Shown here piece by piece: positions 25,796 through 26,981 of a DNA stretch of 26,981 nt. The stretch is from contig PJAB01000429.1 of the NCBI GenBank assembly GCA_002887195.1, forward strand, positions 1 through 26,981. Reading direction: 5' to 3'. A program made the translations under genes and the position numbers. Every line of letters starts with the position of its first letter. The stretch's first letter is position 1. The DNA comes from Chrysochromulina parva (Eukaryota > Haptophyta > Prymnesiales > Chrysochromulinaceae). The notes below the pieces were generated by a model. That model saw only the letters and a program-made list of their open reading frames with translations, made no database searches and was not told where the DNA came from.

Positions 25796-26902
25796 ATGCT
25801 CGCGATCGTGCTGCCGTTGCTCTTGGGCAGGGTGTACCAAGATGTCTACGGCATTACGCATGACGATGGGCATCCCAGCCTGTCCATCCAGCCAGATGCG
25901 GTTGGAATGCACGCAACCCACGCTGGACCACATCCGCAGGTACTAGTCATCGTCTCCGACCATGGGAGCGGCACGTCGAACTTGGGGAAGGCAGTTGGTA
26001 CCCACCCGTGCGTCTTCGACATGGCGGAGCTATTCGGCGACCAGATCATGTTGTGGTCGGCAAACCAGGTCGAGGAGTGCTCGAACAGCCTCAAAGATGG
26101 TCACGGACAGCAATATGTAGTGCCTCCGTCACTGTTTGACGGGGACACTCACGTCCAACTGAACACCAACAACCCTAAGCTGGACCTGAGAATACAAGCC
26201 CACGCTAAGCTGATCAAGCTTGGCCTTGCCTCCGAGAAGAACTCCTCTTCGATCTATAAGGGTCTGAAGTACAACCTCGCCGAATACTTCGTCCGCATCC
26301 GCGATCTCGTCTGTAAGGATGTGCCCGCCACCCAGTGCCCGCCCGCGGACTGCGCGATCTCGCTAAAGCTGTTCCCGCAGTACGTCAATGGCCAAACGAC
26401 GCCACTATCGTACGCGGAGGACTATGAGCCGTCCGCGTGCATACATGCGATCAACGAGAAGGCGATGCGCGCGTGGAAGGATGCGCTCTCGTCATTCGAG
26501 CAGAACCCCAAGATCGCGACGTTGACGCTGACGCGAAACGAGCGTGACAGGCAGTTTTCAATGTTCCACCGGTTCACCGATGCCGGCTCGGTATTTGACT
26601 GCAGCATCCCGCGCGCCAAGCACACGTTCGCAGCCGCGTCGATGGAGTACACCGGCCTTCAGATGGAAGTCGAAGACTGCTGGAACTTTCCCAGCGAGTG
26701 CCTGGTGGACACTTTGAAGCTCATCGGCCTGACGCAAGAGAATATGGGTAAGATGTGGGACAAGGGCTTGCAGATGATGACGGGCGAGTTGGAGAACCGG
26801 GAGGAAGAGGGCAAGCTAGCGAGCAAGAGCTGCTCCACCGACCCCCTCGCCACGTTCATGCGTATGGAGAACAACGATGTGATGATGTACGACGGACCGT
26901 AA
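25796..26902 (+). CDS. Sulfotransferase-like secretory-pathway protein
   Basis: 368 residues from Met at 25796 (the frame opens 20 codons earlier). The short hydrophobic N-terminus (MLAIVLPLLLGRVYQDVYG) suggests a signal peptide or anchor. VLVIVSDHGSGTSNLGKAVGTHP (residues about 50-70 from this start) fits the 5'-phosphosulfate-binding loop of PAPS-dependent sulfotransferases, followed by CVFDMAELFGD. LTLTRNERDRQFSMFHRF (about 243-260) fits the 3'-phosphate-binding segment with its Arg and Ser. Several cysteines fit an extracytoplasmic protein. The family transfers sulfate from PAPS to sugars, lipids or proteins in the Golgi; the substrate cannot be told. The loop is divergent from the classical RSGSS form, so the call is moderate. 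Confidence 0.7.
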   Translation: MLAIVLPLLLGRVYQDVYGITHDDGHPSLSIQPDAVGMHATHAGPHPQVLVIVSDHGSGTSNLGKAVGTHPCVFDMAELFGDQIMLWSANQVEECSNSLKDGHGQQYVVPPSLFDGDTHVQLNTNNPKLDLRIQAHAKLIKLGLASEKNSSSIYKGLKYNLAEYFVRIRDLVCKDVPATQCPPADCAISLKLFPQYVNGQTTPLSYAEDYEPSACIHAINEKAMRAWKDALSSFEQNPKIATLTLTRNERDRQFSMFHRFTDAGSVFDCSIPRAKHTFAAASMEYTGLQMEVEDCWNFPSECLVDTLKLIGLTQENMGKMWDKGLQMMTGELENREEEGKLASKSCSTDPLATFMRMENNDVMMYDGP

Positions 26903-26981
26903 TGATGCACCACTGCGGGTACATCCGTGATCGTATACCGCGGTGGGCGACCCCTCCCCCCCCCGCCCCCCTCTTTCCCCC
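26903..26981. other. 3' flank with C-rich end
   Basis: 79 bp after the sulfotransferase-like stop, ending in long runs of C. The homopolymer may mark low-complexity DNA where the assembly stops. Confidence 0.4.

Overview
The window is GC-rich, gene-dense nuclear DNA from a eukaryote, most likely a photosynthetic alga with a secondary plastid. A haptophyte is my best guess. The protein families are eukaryotic: GPI-anchor enzymes, a kinesin, an ER ubiquitin ligase of the gp78/AMFR type, a RAP-domain protein and an OSCA/TMEM63-like channel. Genes have few introns (three inferred inside coding regions) and short spacers. Two proteins begin with a hydrophobic signal followed by a basic, Ser/Ala-rich stretch, like bipartite plastid-targeting leaders. 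These lack the Phe-containing ASAFAP cleavage motif typical of diatoms and cryptophytes. The taxonomic call is inference.

Layout, left to right. (1) Minus strand, tandem: a PIG-L GlcNAc-PI de-N-acetylase (4057-3242) followed after about 110 bp by a GPI-specific phospholipase D (3130-269); the two act at opposite ends of the life of a GPI anchor. (2) 4058-4905, a non-coding spacer. (3) A divergent pair: a predicted plastid protein with a duplicated DUF4864/NTF2-like module (minus, 5949-4906) and a 1599-residue kinesin-3-like motor with an FHA domain and a C-terminal CVIS CaaX box (plus, 6317-11116). (4) A small predicted plastid protein (plus, 11483-12076), convergent with an 806-residue protein combining a C2H2 finger, a dsRNA-binding domain, OPR/FASTK-like helical repeats and a RAP domain (minus, 14704-12284). 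(5) A divergent spacer leading to a serine carboxypeptidase (plus, 15270-16949), whose catalytic Asp region is interrupted by a probable 150-nt GC-AG intron. It is followed after 76 bp by an OSCA/TMEM63-like membrane protein (17026-19386). (6) A WD40 protein (minus, 21762-19858), head-to-head with a gp78/AMFR-type E3 ligase (plus, 21970-24600) that I reconstruct as three exons so that the membrane domain, RING-H2 and CUE domain form one protein. (7) A small membrane protein (minus, 25618-25163), head-to-head with a sulfotransferase-like secretory protein (plus, 25796-26902).

There is no operon-like system. Several genes share a secretory/ER theme: GPI synthesis and release, ER-associated degradation, a secreted or vacuolar peptidase and a sulfotransferase. 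The most unusual items are the CaaX-terminated FHA kinesin, the finger-dsRBD-OPR-RAP protein, and the small introns (one GC-AG, one with self-complementary ends). I saw no tRNA, rRNA, CRISPR or mobile element. Very long antisense ORFs opposite the kinesin, channel and other genes are composition artefacts.
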